From: Loxodes magnus
Lineage: Eukaryota; Ciliophora; Karyorelictea; Loxodida; Loxodidae
Assembly (NCBI GenBank): GCA_946699065.1
Contig: CAMPDV010000379.1
Span: forward strand, 237,706-301,705
Direction of reading: 5' to 3'
DNA: 64,000 nt
This document shows, piece after piece, positions 12,998 through 24,384 of this stretch. The notes under the pieces are model-generated. The model made no database searches and was not told the origin of the DNA. It was given only the letters and a program-made list of their open reading frames with translations. The position numbers and the translations under genes were made by a program. Position 1 is the stretch's first letter, and every line of letters begins with the position of its first letter.

Positions 12998-14587
12998 GTG
13001 CTTGTTTATAAGTTTAATTAAATAAGCCTATTATACTGATAAAAATAGAATAATATTCAATCCATTTATTTTCATCAAACTAGTTAATAAAATAGAAATT
13101 TCCTGTTAAAGATGAAATAAGATTTGTCTTCAAAGAAAACAACCAAATTTTGTTTCTTTCTGTCAGATTTTAAATTTAAATTATTTACTAATTACTGTAT
13201 ATAATGAAGTTTATTAGCTGTAACTGGTTAAATAGTAATGAGTTTAGATTAACTTTGAAAAGTTTGGCTAGAAGAACTAGATGTAATATATGAGAAGATG
13301 CTGGAAGAATGAATCAAGGGATTTTAAAAATTGTTAATTAAATGAAACTTACTTTTGAATATGTCATTAGCTTTTGATATGATATCTTTGCTATTAGTGA
13401 TATTGAGAACATTTCATAGAATTCAGAGTAAAGCTACAAAAAATCTCTTTATCATTGACTTAAAATAACCCTAAACAACTAAGAGTCTAATATCCATTTT
13501 TATTAATAAGTTTGATATTTAGATTAGACAGAGTACTTATATAAAAGGTGAGATAAAACCCAAGGATCCCTATATAAATATACCCTTATAACTTATTGGT
13601 ATCTTTTCAAATATTCATGATTAGAACTAGTAGAAGCCAAGAAAGGGAAGAAGATTAAATGATAGACAAGTTTCTATTATCTAATTAGCAAATTTTACTT
13701 CTAAATAAAAAAAAGGTTAAGTAAGAGTAGTAATTTGCATATCTATATAGTCAATAATATTATAGGCTAACTTATTATTGAAATTAACTTTCATTAAATT
13801 AGTTCAAAATGAAAATGCTAGCATTAATTTTCAAATCAATGAATATAATTAAACTAAATCTGAAAAATATTATATAAATGTTTTGCTTTTTCCCAATTTA
13901 AACACTTGCGGGAAATTTATTTCCTTTAAATTCGGATTCCATTTTTGTACGTAAAAATAAACCTGGGAGATGAAGGTGAAGTTATGAGGAGAATTTATAT
14001 ACTAAGATGAACTTGGAATATCTAAATGATGAGCTTTATAAAGACATCAGTAATGTTTCGGAAAGTAAAATCAAACCTTCTTCTTATTGAAGCCTTTCAA
14101 TAAGAAGAAATCAGCAATAGTGTTAAATCAAAATAGATTAAGAAATTTCCAGAAAGGGAATCTTAATTATTTCCAAAACTCACTATCACTATTTACCTCT
14201 ATTGCTTAATTTAACCATCTTATAATTCTTAAAAATACGAAAATCGAAGGAATTATTTGAACTTATTGAACAAGAAGGAGTGTAGCGAGAGTATTAATAA
14301 CTGGTATTGATTTAAAAGGTGTAACTGTTATAAAACTTTGCAAAAATACATTTATTTAATGTAAATTTTTAAATAAATAACTTATATTTTATTAATAGTC
14401 TATCAAAATAATGAAAACACTTATCTTTACTTTATCTGATAAAAACTTAGTCTATTTAAGAAATTATATTTTGCTTTAATTTTCTTAGCATTATCTACTA
14501 TTAGCTAAAGGAAATAGCTTTAGAAGATTTGTTTATATGATAGAAGCTCTTAGTTTTAATAGCGTTTATTAAATCCAAAGTTTATTT
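12998..14587. other. Spacer with a weak frame and a perfect hairpin
   Basis: About 1.6 kb. A frame from ATG 14007 to TGA 14412 (135 codons) is open if one TGA is read as Trp (PSSYWSLSIRR), but an overlapping frame looks equally plausible, so I do not call a gene. The region contains the inverted repeat listed separately. Confidence 0.4.
14078..14109. repeat. Perfect 14-bp inverted repeat (hairpin)
   Basis: The left arm TTCTTCTTATTGAA at 14078-14091 is followed by a four-base loop GCCT and the exact reverse complement TTCAATAAGAAGAA at 14096-14109. It lies in the spacer about 480 bp beyond the 3' end of the large coiled-coil gene. Role unknown; possibilities include a structured transcript end or a trace of a small element. 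Confidence 0.8.
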
Positions 14588-17500
14588 TCACTGATCTTTA
14601 TTTCTTAACTAACTAATAGAAAGTCCTTCTTCTTCAAAATACTTTGGTGTTTAAATATATTTCAACTTCTGTTAACTTGTAAACTGTTGCTCAGAAAATG
14701 CTTACCTTTCAGGCATTTAATTTAATAAACTTTTCAGTTCTTGAAGTTCTTTTTCCTTATCTGTTCGTGCTTGAACTACTTCATTTAGTTTTTAAGATAG
14801 CTATAATTCTTTAACATCCAGTTGTCTCTTGAGCTCTCTCATCTAGCTTCTAGCAAGTTCTCTTTCTTTGCTTAGTTATTCGCAATACTTAGTTCTATTT
14901 GTCAACTCTATTTACATTTGCTTAAGTCTTTCAGTAAGATTGAATACTTCTTTGTCTCGTTCTTGTCTTAAAAATAAATATTCTTCTTTGTCTTTTTAAA
15001 TGCCTTGAATCATAAAATCACTTTACTATTCCAAATTTTCAATCCATGATATTTGCTTCTGATTAAGTTCTTAAAATCCTTTTTGAAGTTATTGAATTTG
15101 CTGTTTATAAAATTACTCAATATTCCATAAATCGTTTTTACTCTTTTCTTCTAACTCTACTATTTAATTTTCCAGTTCTTGATTGTGAGTAACTTCTATC
15201 TACTCCATTCTAGTTTGATATAATTAGCTTTATTCCTAAAACTGCTTTTTTTGATTGAGTAATTCTTCCTAAATACTTTCTATTTCTTTTTTGTGTTTTT
15301 TATCAAGTTTATTGCATATTACCTCCACTAAATTGTCTGATTCTTATTTCAGTTTATCTGCTTCGTATTTCAAGTCCACTCTTAAAGACTCAAATTACAA
15401 TTGCTATTACTCAAGTTCCCTTTTCAAATTTTCGTTCAAACTTGACAGTTCGCACTTCGATTGCTCATATTAATATATTTTGTCCTGCAAGCTTTAATTC
15501 GCTTCTTATGAGTTCTAGTATTAAATTTAGAATGTAATATTTTACTATTATAGGCTATCATTTTCTTACTTCAAAGTCTTAACTTTTTTATCAAAATCTT
15601 GTTAAAGCTACTTGATGTAGTTCTTATGTTCTACTTAAATTTCTTAGATTTTACCTTTCATATCCTTTTAACTTAACTCATCTTAAACTCTTAACTTACA
15701 TGCATATGCTCTTCTAATAGATTCTGTCTTTTCTTTAATAATAATTATTAGTTCTTAAAGTTTAACCGAATTTTCCTTGTTTTAAATTTCTATTTAGGAG
15801 ATTAAAAATGTTTTCGTATTCAAAATTTATGTCTTAAGTGAGTTCAATTTGGTAGCTAGAGTTTTGACTAGCTTATTTCTTTTTTCTGCTACTGAATATT
15901 AAATAAACTCTATTTTTTTATGTAGTTCCTGATTCATTTTTCTATACTTCTACAAATCATTTTAGTTCTCAATCTGCTACTTTGCCTATTGCTTAATTTA
16001 CTTTTCAAGCACTTTAATCTATTCTTAACTTACTTGATACTTTTGTTCCAACTCTGTTGTATAGCTTTTTAACTGCTAGTTAAGAGTGTCGCTCCTGATT
16101 AAAACATTCTTAGTTTCAGCATGTAATAAAGTTTCTTACTTCAATTATTCTGAACTCATTTCTTTTGATTTATTAAGATTCTGCTCTAGTTCTTGAATCT
16201 GCTACTCACTTGTTGATAGGTTATGTTCTAGTTACTTTACTAACGTTTCTTTTTCATGCTTTAGCTTGACATTTTCAATTGAGAGTTCTTCAAGTTATTG
16301 TTTTAAGTCTTGTGATTTTTGCAACTCAACTTAAATATCTTTCTCAGTTCTCTATTTATATATAGCCATTTCATTTTGCATTTAAGCAGATTATCTTTCC
16401 ATATCAATTTATATTTACTATAATTACATTGATTATTCCGCTATTAATCCTTACAAATTTCTACCTTCCTCCTCTTATCTTTTCTTCTCTCTTTTTTGAT
16501 CTTCCAAAATTTACTTCAATCTAGTGATATTCTAGTTAGCTTCATCTAAATGTTAAACCAAAACTCTTTTGTTGTGTTCCATTTCCTTTAAATTACTTTT
16601 AAGTTTATTAGCCTTTTCTGATAATTCTTCAGATATAGTTTTTTCATGCTACAAAGCAGCCTCTGTTTTAGTTTTATAACTGTTAGTCTCATTATACAAA
16701 GATTCTAAATTTTAAATTTTCTGTATAAAACTTTCTATCTCTTACTGTTTTTCAGTCTATATCTTTTTAATTTTTTTATCCATTTCATATTAAAAAATTT
16801 CCTCTTTTTATTGTTTTTCTTTCTCAAATTGCTAATTGGTTTACGCAAATCGTTCTTCTAAAACTGCATATTTCTTCTATAATAGTAAATTCTCTTTTTC
16901 TAAATTTCTCAGCTTTGTTTCCATTAGCTTCTGTATATCTGTTGTTTAGTTCTAAGCATTTTTTATTTAAGACTCTGTTTCAGTTTGCATTTCTTTGATT
17001 TTTTCATCTAGAATTGCTTAATACTGAAGCTGAATTTTTTATATCTGACTCTAACTCTTGAAATTAGTTTCACTTAGATTTTTTCTATGTGTTTGCTCTG
17101 TTGATTTCATTTTATTATGTCATTCCTCTTTCACCTTTTTAAGATCATTCTGAACTCCTTCCAAGCTTTTTTCATATAGATACTTATTTTCTTCTATATC
17201 CTTTTTTGAAAGAACCATTTCATTCTCATAAGAGATAGCTTTATTTTTATAATCTAGTAATTTCTTTTTATAAAGCTTTATTTTTACCTTAAGATCATTC
17301 TTCGTCTTCTCAGCATTCTAATTATTTATTTACTCCGCTTCTCTCATCTATTTCATTTTTACTTCAAATTCATCTATTTTACGTAAGAACTCTTCCTTTT
17401 ATCTTTGTTCTACTGCTAATTACTCCTTTGCAGAGTGAATTTAATTTTATAACTAAGAAATTTCATAGTTTAAATTATTGATTTCTTGTCCACTCATATC

Positions 17501-18181
17501 TCTTTCTTGATTTGTTCTTTTGAATCTACTTTTAACATCATTGAGTTCTTCCTATAAATGCTTAATCTAAATAGCTTAGTTCTTAATTTCTTCGATATAC
17601 TTAATCAGCTAATTACCTTATTCTTCAATCTTATACTGTTTGTTTTTAATAATGTTTTGTAGTTCTTGCAAAGTATTTTAATTCTCGTATTTTATTTAGT
17701 CTAGATCTTTTAAATACGAAATTTCTTTTTCCCTAGTTTATTAGTCATTATTCACTTTAATTTTATCTATCTTTTATCTTAAATCTTTAATCTCTCTCTC
17801 TGAAAGCTCTTGTCTCGCACTTTCTTTCAATCTTTCTTCTTTTAGAGTTTTCATTTCTTAACTAAGACCTTCAATGCTATTTTGGTATTTGATCAGTAAA
17901 GATTTACATTCTGCGTTTTCTTCAAGAAGTCGTTCAATATATTCTTCATTTTCTTAACATATTCCTTCTTAAAGTACTTCCTTAATTCTCAGTTGAACGA
18001 ATTGATAGGATGTTGAATTTTTTCTCATAGCTTAAGCTAGTTCATCTTATTGGATTCTATCAAGCGTCTATTACAAATTTAGGAGGATTGAATCTAGTCT
18101 TTAGTTATAAGCGTTTTTTAAAGCTTGCATTTCTGCTGATTGATATTTAGGTGATAATTTTTCATAAAGATAGTCTGTCAT
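14588..18181 (-). CDS. Large coiled-coil protein
   Basis: An uninterrupted frame of 1198 codons (start ATG at 18179-18181, stop TGA at 14588-14590) with no intron and no internal TGA. The N-terminus MTDYLYEKLSPKYQSAEMQ begins a short helical head of about 75 residues. From there to about residue 1170 the sequence is almost pure Glu/Lys/Gln/Leu heptad-like coiled coil, ending in a short tail (EEEGLSISQLRNKDQ). Proteins like this in ciliates are usually cytoskeletal, for example basal body, rootlet or cortical components, but no signature identifies which. Gln is coded largely by TAA and TAG. It is the last of a head-to-tail minus-strand series; the next gene upstream ends about 75 bp away. Confidence 0.85.
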
Positions 18182-18255
18182 TTTAACTGTTAAAGTTATA
18201 TTCAAAAGTTTAAACAATAACAATCTTATTGATAATTAGAAAATACAATTAAAAA

Positions 18256-20541
18256 TCAATTTTAAGGCATTATCCACTCTTAGTTCTCGCTAAACTGCTA
18301 TTTGATTTATTGATTCTTCTTTAAGAACCTAAATGTTTTTACTTTTTCCATGCTCTACTGAAAGTTTGTTTTTCCTAGATTATTCTTCACCATTTATTTT
18401 TGTCCTTCATTAGATCCAAACAAACAGTTCAATACTAGCATCATATCACAGTTATATTTGTTAGCATAGTTATGCTAAAAAAATTCTTTGTTGATTCTTT
18501 TTCCTTCTTGCTACTTCATTTTCTAAAGTTCTTCTCTTAAAATTTTGCTTTTAATCTCCATTTCCTGCATTTGCTTATATATCTCCATAAGTTGTTCTTC
18601 CTATTAGAAAATGGATGCTTTTTTATATTGCTAGTTATTTTCAGTCTAAATTCATTTAATTTTGTATTCTTTCTTTTGCTCATTGACACAAATGATTTCT
18701 GCTTTTTTGGCACTTACATTAGTAGCTAAAAATCTAATTCTTTCCTTTATTTTATTCCACTTATCATTAGTGCCTTACTTCCATTTTTTATATTTCTTCT
18801 CTTTATTCAGAATTTTCTATATCTCATTCAGCTTTTGTAGATAGTTATCCAACTCTAAACTTTTGGCACTTGACTCTATAATATACATTATGCATTATTC
18901 ATCTAGAAACTCGGGAAAGAACTTTAAGGGAACAGATGCTCCTACGTCTCATAAGGATTTAACAATTCAGCTTAATCCTTCATTTCTTACATCCTTCCCT
19001 TGTTTTAAAAAGTTAAGGTAGTAATTAATATATTCTGTCTTATACACTTTCCTTTAGTTCTTTATTTACTCCAGCTTTTATATTAAAGCTTATTCTTTTA
19101 TGTCGTTAGTTTCTTTCATATATATTAGATAATCTATCTGTTCGTTGTAAGACTTTAGTGCTTCCTCAAATTTTTTCTTTTACTAGTGTCTTCGAATAAA
19201 TAGATATTTTTATGTAAACATATCTTTCAGACTAGTGGTTTACGGCTTAGTTTACGATTTTTTTTTATTTCTGATGGATTCAATTTTTTCTGCGTCTTAC
19301 TGCTATAGTACTTAGAAAGTAGTTTCAGCGTCTTTTATTTTGTTTTGAATATTTAAAATTTCTTGCTATATTTGAGAATTGCATTTTCTTAAATATATGA
19401 TCTACTAGTTTAAAGCTCTCTTTTCCTATTTTATTTCTTGATACAAGTCCTTTAAAGCATTTCCATATAGCTTTAAAGAATTCTCTTTCATTTTTATCTC
19501 TTCTAACTAATTCTATTTTTATAATCTTTTCTCTTCCAAATTTCAGGGATCTGCTTGATTATTTTCTACACCCCTTTCAGCTGAGTTCAACTATTCTTAA
19601 GAGCCAAAAGCTTTCATTTGTACCTGCTAAGTTTATCCAGGAGTCATTATTCTTAACTATTTTTCCTTTTAAAATTTCTAAAAGTGTGGTTTGCCTATAA
19701 AAGTTGAATGCAAGCTATCAATTTATTTCTTTTCTTTCTGATGCAATAAGTGCTTTTTTTGTTGTTGTGAGAGCATGTTTGAAGTTGTTTAGGATGCGTT
19801 ATTTCTTAGTAAGAGTATATATTGATCTATTTCATTTATTTTGGACTTTCCTCCTTGTTCTACTGTAAAGTCTATTTGTGAATCTTTGATTTATGCTGAT
19901 TTTAGCAATGGTGTTCTAGTATCAAGAGTTTGCTAGAATAGTTTTTGCTGCACTTCTCTTTGCTCTATTATATTTTTCCATTTATTTATCTTCTAAAAAT
20001 TATCCAAATCGGTAAACTTCTTGTAGCCTCAATCTTCCAAATCTTCAACTGATTGTTTGTCCATTGTACTTTCTGTTTGGAAATCAGTGAGATCAGCACC
20101 ATAAGGGACATTTTCTCAAAATACTCTTTTATCGCTTCTTTCAGATAGCGAGCCTATCTAATTGCCTTTGCTATTTTTTTTGAAATAATTGTTTGATAAC
20201 GTCTAAGGAAGATTTGATTGCACTGATTGAGTAAAGAGACTCTAGTTTTAGTTTGCGATAGAAAGCTAATAGACTGCTTTTAACTGAAGAGGAGGGATTG
20301 TCTACTTCAGTTTGAGAGTATTTTCACTAGAATTTTTATTGATGATTTCTTTAATTTAGTTCAAATTATTCCCTATACTGAATTTAAAGAAAGCCTGCTG
20401 CACTTTTTATGCTGGACTGTTAATTCTTAGATCTCTAAAGTTGAACTTTTGATATTCATGACTGTTTTATAACCTTTGGTTTTTGCTAGGAGAAGACATT
20501 TCTTCTTGCTGCATTTAATCTACACTAAGGCGTTTTTACAT
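18256..20541 (-). CDS. Coiled-coil protein with conserved GLSW block
   Basis: A 761-residue frame from ATG at 20539-20541 to TGA at 18256-18258. The N-terminal third is low-complexity (Ser, Asn, Gln). The middle and end are coiled coil. Around residue 500 sits a compact block, GLSWIVKSLWDVG, followed by PLKFFPEFLDEQ, which I remember as conserved in uncharacterised ciliate coiled-coil proteins; both Trp are coded by TGA. Other in-frame TGA codons give VFWENV, DWGYKK, DPWNLE and KIKWIQ. The terminal TGA after IMPQN could in principle be Trp, extending the protein to a TGA at 18202; I prefer the first because the extension has no character. Function unknown. Confidence 0.8.
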
Positions 20542-21418
20542 ATTACTGATTAAAAAATAAAGACAAACTTTAACATTTTAAATTTCTTTTTAAAACCAGT
20601 TTTAGTTATAATAACACTTTCTATAAGTGCTTTTCTTTTATTTGCTTCATCACTCATTAACATTTTAGTCTAAATACAATTAGCTTTGTTACCTTTAATT
20701 GGTCTTTAATGTAATAATAATCTCTTATATATATTAAGAATGAACTTGTAACTTATTTTTGATATATTGACTTAAACTGTATTTATAGCCTTATTACTTT
20801 TTATATTACATTAATCCTTAGTATTCTATTTTTTTCTTTTACAACATTTACCTCTTTATGTGATTGTCTTTTTTAATTACCTAATTTTATGATATAGTTC
20901 TAGGATTATTTTTGCATTTTTATAGATATGCTAGATTGATTGTAAACGATTTTTAGGATATTGAATAGCTTGAACTCAAGATAAATCAGTTTAAGTGTTT
21001 AGCAGATCTTTAAACGTTTTTTTTGCTTTTCGTTAGTGATTTTTATTTAGTGTAGTTACCATTATTACGATATTAATAATTCAGTTCTTCTTAGATAGAT
21101 AATCTCTAACCTTTTAGTTCTCAGTTAACTAATGACTATAGAAAACATTTAAGGAGCCATATTTGAAAGTAAGTAATTATATATATAATAAATAAAGTCA
21201 TATTTTAGAAGGATAAATGAATAAATTAATATAAGAGTATTTTAAGTTTTCCTTTGTTAATTGTAATCTCTTATCTTTATATCTTTATTGGTTTTTTACT
21301 GTAAGCTTCTCTTTTGTATCATTTTTTAGTTTCGTATCATTAGATTTTCTTGTTCTGTTAAAATTCTTTTATTTGAGTGTCTCTAGGAATACTATCCGCT
21401 TTAAAGGAAGGATTTCAT
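20542..21418. other. Spacer or 3' region of the hypothetical gene
   Basis: On the minus strand the frame of the upstream hypothetical gene continues through this region without any further TGA. The first part (to about 21250) still looks protein-like; the rest looks like AT-rich noncoding DNA. No other gene seen. Confidence 0.4.
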
Positions 21419-23303
21419 TCATCTACTTGTCTTCACTTCTTCAGGATTCAGATCATACATAACTAAACTTTTCTTCAAAAAGTTTCTCATTTTTTCTCCA
21501 GCAAATTCTGCTTTAATGCCAAGATATTTTTTATTTTATCCTTAATAATCGTTCTACCTTTAAAATAAAATCGGCTTATTTAGAGAAAACCTCTGGTGAG
21601 TAACAGATTTAGAACTTTTGTGAGAGCTACCTGTAAAAATTGGTGAATATAAGGAATGAGCATTCTTGCTTTTATTTTCCTAAGTTCGATCAAAATCAAA
21701 AATTTCTTATTTTTTCTCCCTTTTACATTTAGTAAAAGTATCTTTATTATTACTGTTATAAGTAAGGCTTTAAGTATTATTATACATTAGGAATTATTTG
21801 TAAATAAGATTTTTTTAATCTTTATTGTCTTCACATGTTGTGTTGTCTTACTTGGTTTCCTCAGCTTAATTTTCTTAATCCTATATCTTCATCTTATTAG
21901 TGTAGGGTCCATGCTTTTGCTTTAAAGAATCTTTATAGATTTTCTTTAAGTTGACAGTTTCTATATTTTTGAAAGTATAACTTTTAGATACATCAAGCTC
22001 GTTATCTTATTTAAAAGGAATTAATGCAGGAGATAGCTATTTTCGAATATACTTACGGGAGCACACTCCTTTTGATAAGTCAGATCTATTTTTATTTAGT
22101 TTGCTAAAACTTAAGATTCTTGCTTGTGTTGTTTTTTCTATATGAGAGTATCTTCCTTTCTAGTTTTCTGATGCTTATACTGATATTTCCTGTGAACTAT
22201 TTCTCATATAATCGCTTTTCTATTACTAAGATTATGATTTTCTACAAGCTAAATAATTAATTGAACTTACAGCTTGCATTCTCCGAAGTTCTTGGCCTTG
22301 ATATAATTTACCTTTACATATTGGATGATCTAGTTGATAGTGATTTCAATTTACCTGTAAAACTATGCAGATTCAAACCTTATTAAATTCTCTATTTGAT
22401 TTCTCACTATTAGGGCATCAAAAAATTCTTTATACTATCTTGATTTCTTTCTATTGAAGTTCTAATCTTCACTATCTTTTCACTCCTTTTAGTCTAGTTT
22501 TTAGCTTGCTCCTTTAAATATTCCTTTGAAATTTTATCCAAAATTGCAGATTTGGGAGGATCAATTACCAAATCAAGACTTCCGTTTTTCTTTTTTAGTG
22601 TTTCTTGATATTTTCTATTGAAAGAGCTGAAATTCTTCTAAAGTTTATTTTGATTATCATTAACTTGCAAGCTATTTTGACTTAAATTTTCTTGCATCAT
22701 GAGCTTTTAGTACAAGAAGTCATTGCTTGTTTGAAACTTCTTTATATTCTCCCTTAACTTTGTCTTTAGTTACTAAAAGAGTTAATTTTCCTAAATATTT
22801 TGACTCTTTTCCTTATCTTAGTTTTCATTTTCTCTGTCCAGATTAAAGAAAGACTCAATAATATGCACGTAACTAAGTGTTTTCTAAGACTTCTAAAATT
22901 AGTTATTTAAGATATCTCCTGCACACATGCTACAACAGCATGATTTCCTTCTTGTCTATCTTCTAATGAAATCTTTCTTCATTTTAATTGGAAACTGAAG
23001 TAGGAAGTCAGATTCCATCGCTTTCTCAATGTCTAGAAACTTCTTAATCATTTTTTAAGGACGAAGCTAAATCGCTGAATGTGGTCTTAAGTTTTCTCTT
23101 TGCTTTTTTCAAATTTTAGAGGTTAAATTATTAATTTTTTCTTAAGATCATGGAACTTTAGCGAACTTAAGTCAAACTAGTTATTCTGTAAGTATCTTCT
23201 ATTTAACCATAGGTCATTCAGAAATGGGATCTTTAATAAAATTAATAAGTTCTTTAGATAAGCAATCTAGCCAGATTTTGGATACATTTCTTTCATTAGA
23301 CAT
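21419..23303 (-). CDS. Hypothetical basic protein, one 16-nt intron
   Basis: Start ATG at 23301-23303 (MSNERNVSKIWLDCLSKEL). Exon 1 has 417 codons, exon 2 has 206 to the TGA at 21419. In-frame TGA codons in ISEWPMV, QLVWLKF, KVPWSQ, SKIWKKQ and PQQWEIK act as Trp. A small Cys cluster, RRKSCCCSMCAGD, lies near residue 125. The rest is Lys/Gln/Ser-rich, helical and probably partly disordered; no known domain. The 3' end is doubtful: after TGA 21419 (context VKTSR-TGA-MKSFLQ) the frame goes on in protein-like fashion (SNKRILTEQENLMIRNQKM), so this TGA may be Trp, and no later stop is clear. Function unknown. Confidence 0.6.
22037..22052 (-). other. 16-nt intron in the hypothetical gene
   Basis: On the minus strand the bases are GTATATTCGAAAATAG. 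Removal joins exon 1 (ending SVLPQ) to exon 2 (LSPALIPFKQDNELD) at a codon boundary. Only a length of 1 modulo 3 keeps the frame, which excludes the 20-nt alternative starting at the upstream GTAAGT. Confidence 0.7.
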
Positions 23304-24384
23304 TTATTTCTATTTCTCCTAGTTAAACTTAATTGTCTTCCTTCTGTTGAATATTCTTTTGATTGGAGACTAGTTATCCTACTCGTTATTTTCAATTGAG
23401 CAAACTTTTCTAAACTTCCCTTGATTAACTTAAATATTCATTATTTTAGTAGTAAAGCTCTGCCTTATCTTTCTCTCCCTCCCTCAATTATCCTCTCTTG
23501 ACTTTAAACTTTTCATTTTCTTTTAATCAATATATGCTTTTAGAATCTATTACTTTTTACTTTTATAAAGATAGCTAAAATAGCAACTGAAATACTTATT
23601 AAGATATCATACAACAAAAGGAAAGATGATCATCGATATTATAACTGTATTATCAAAGAAATGAGATAAAGAGTATGAAAGTATTTGGTAATACAGAGAA
23701 TAGTTATAATAGGATAGTACTAAAATAATGCTTTATTGATCGATTAAAAAGTTCATCAGGTATTTAATAAGGATTTTAGAAGCATTTATTAATAAACCTT
23801 CGTAGCTCTATAGAAGCAAACTAAATATTATATTAGATAATTAAAGCCTTTCGCCAGACAAAATTTAACGTTTATTTAAATTTTAAGTTTGGATGGTTTT
23901 AAATTAAAAGCCTAAAGGAGGCAAATTAGTGTAAGCACAACTATATAATTCATTCACTATAAATGGAAGTTTTCAAAAAGAGTAACTGAAAGTTAAATTA
24001 GTTACCTAGTTTTCTTCTCTATACATAGTAAGATTGATTTACTTTCGTAGTCTCTATATAGTTTTCTACAAAATTTATGGATATAAATAAAGGAATTTAA
24101 TAATATTATCTAATAGCTTGAAACTTAAGAAATATTCATTAAATGTTAAGCTGTTTAGACTAATTCAATACTATAGATACTATGCTCGTAGATATTTATT
24201 TAATGGCTAAAATAAATTGGAAGTGAGTCTATTCTAAAGTTGGATAGAATATCAGGAAGATTAGAAAGAGTTAAGGCATAAAAATATTAAAAAAAGGATT
24301 ATTACTATGCCTTGGCTTTTGAGCAGGGTAAATGATTATAGAAATATTGCTTGAAGATTAAAATTTAAAATAAAGTTAGTACCT
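23304..24384. other. AT-rich spacer
   Basis: About 1.1 kb between two minus-strand genes. It should hold the promoter of the hypothetical gene and the 3' region of VPS50. No gene or repeat recognised. Confidence 0.5.
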
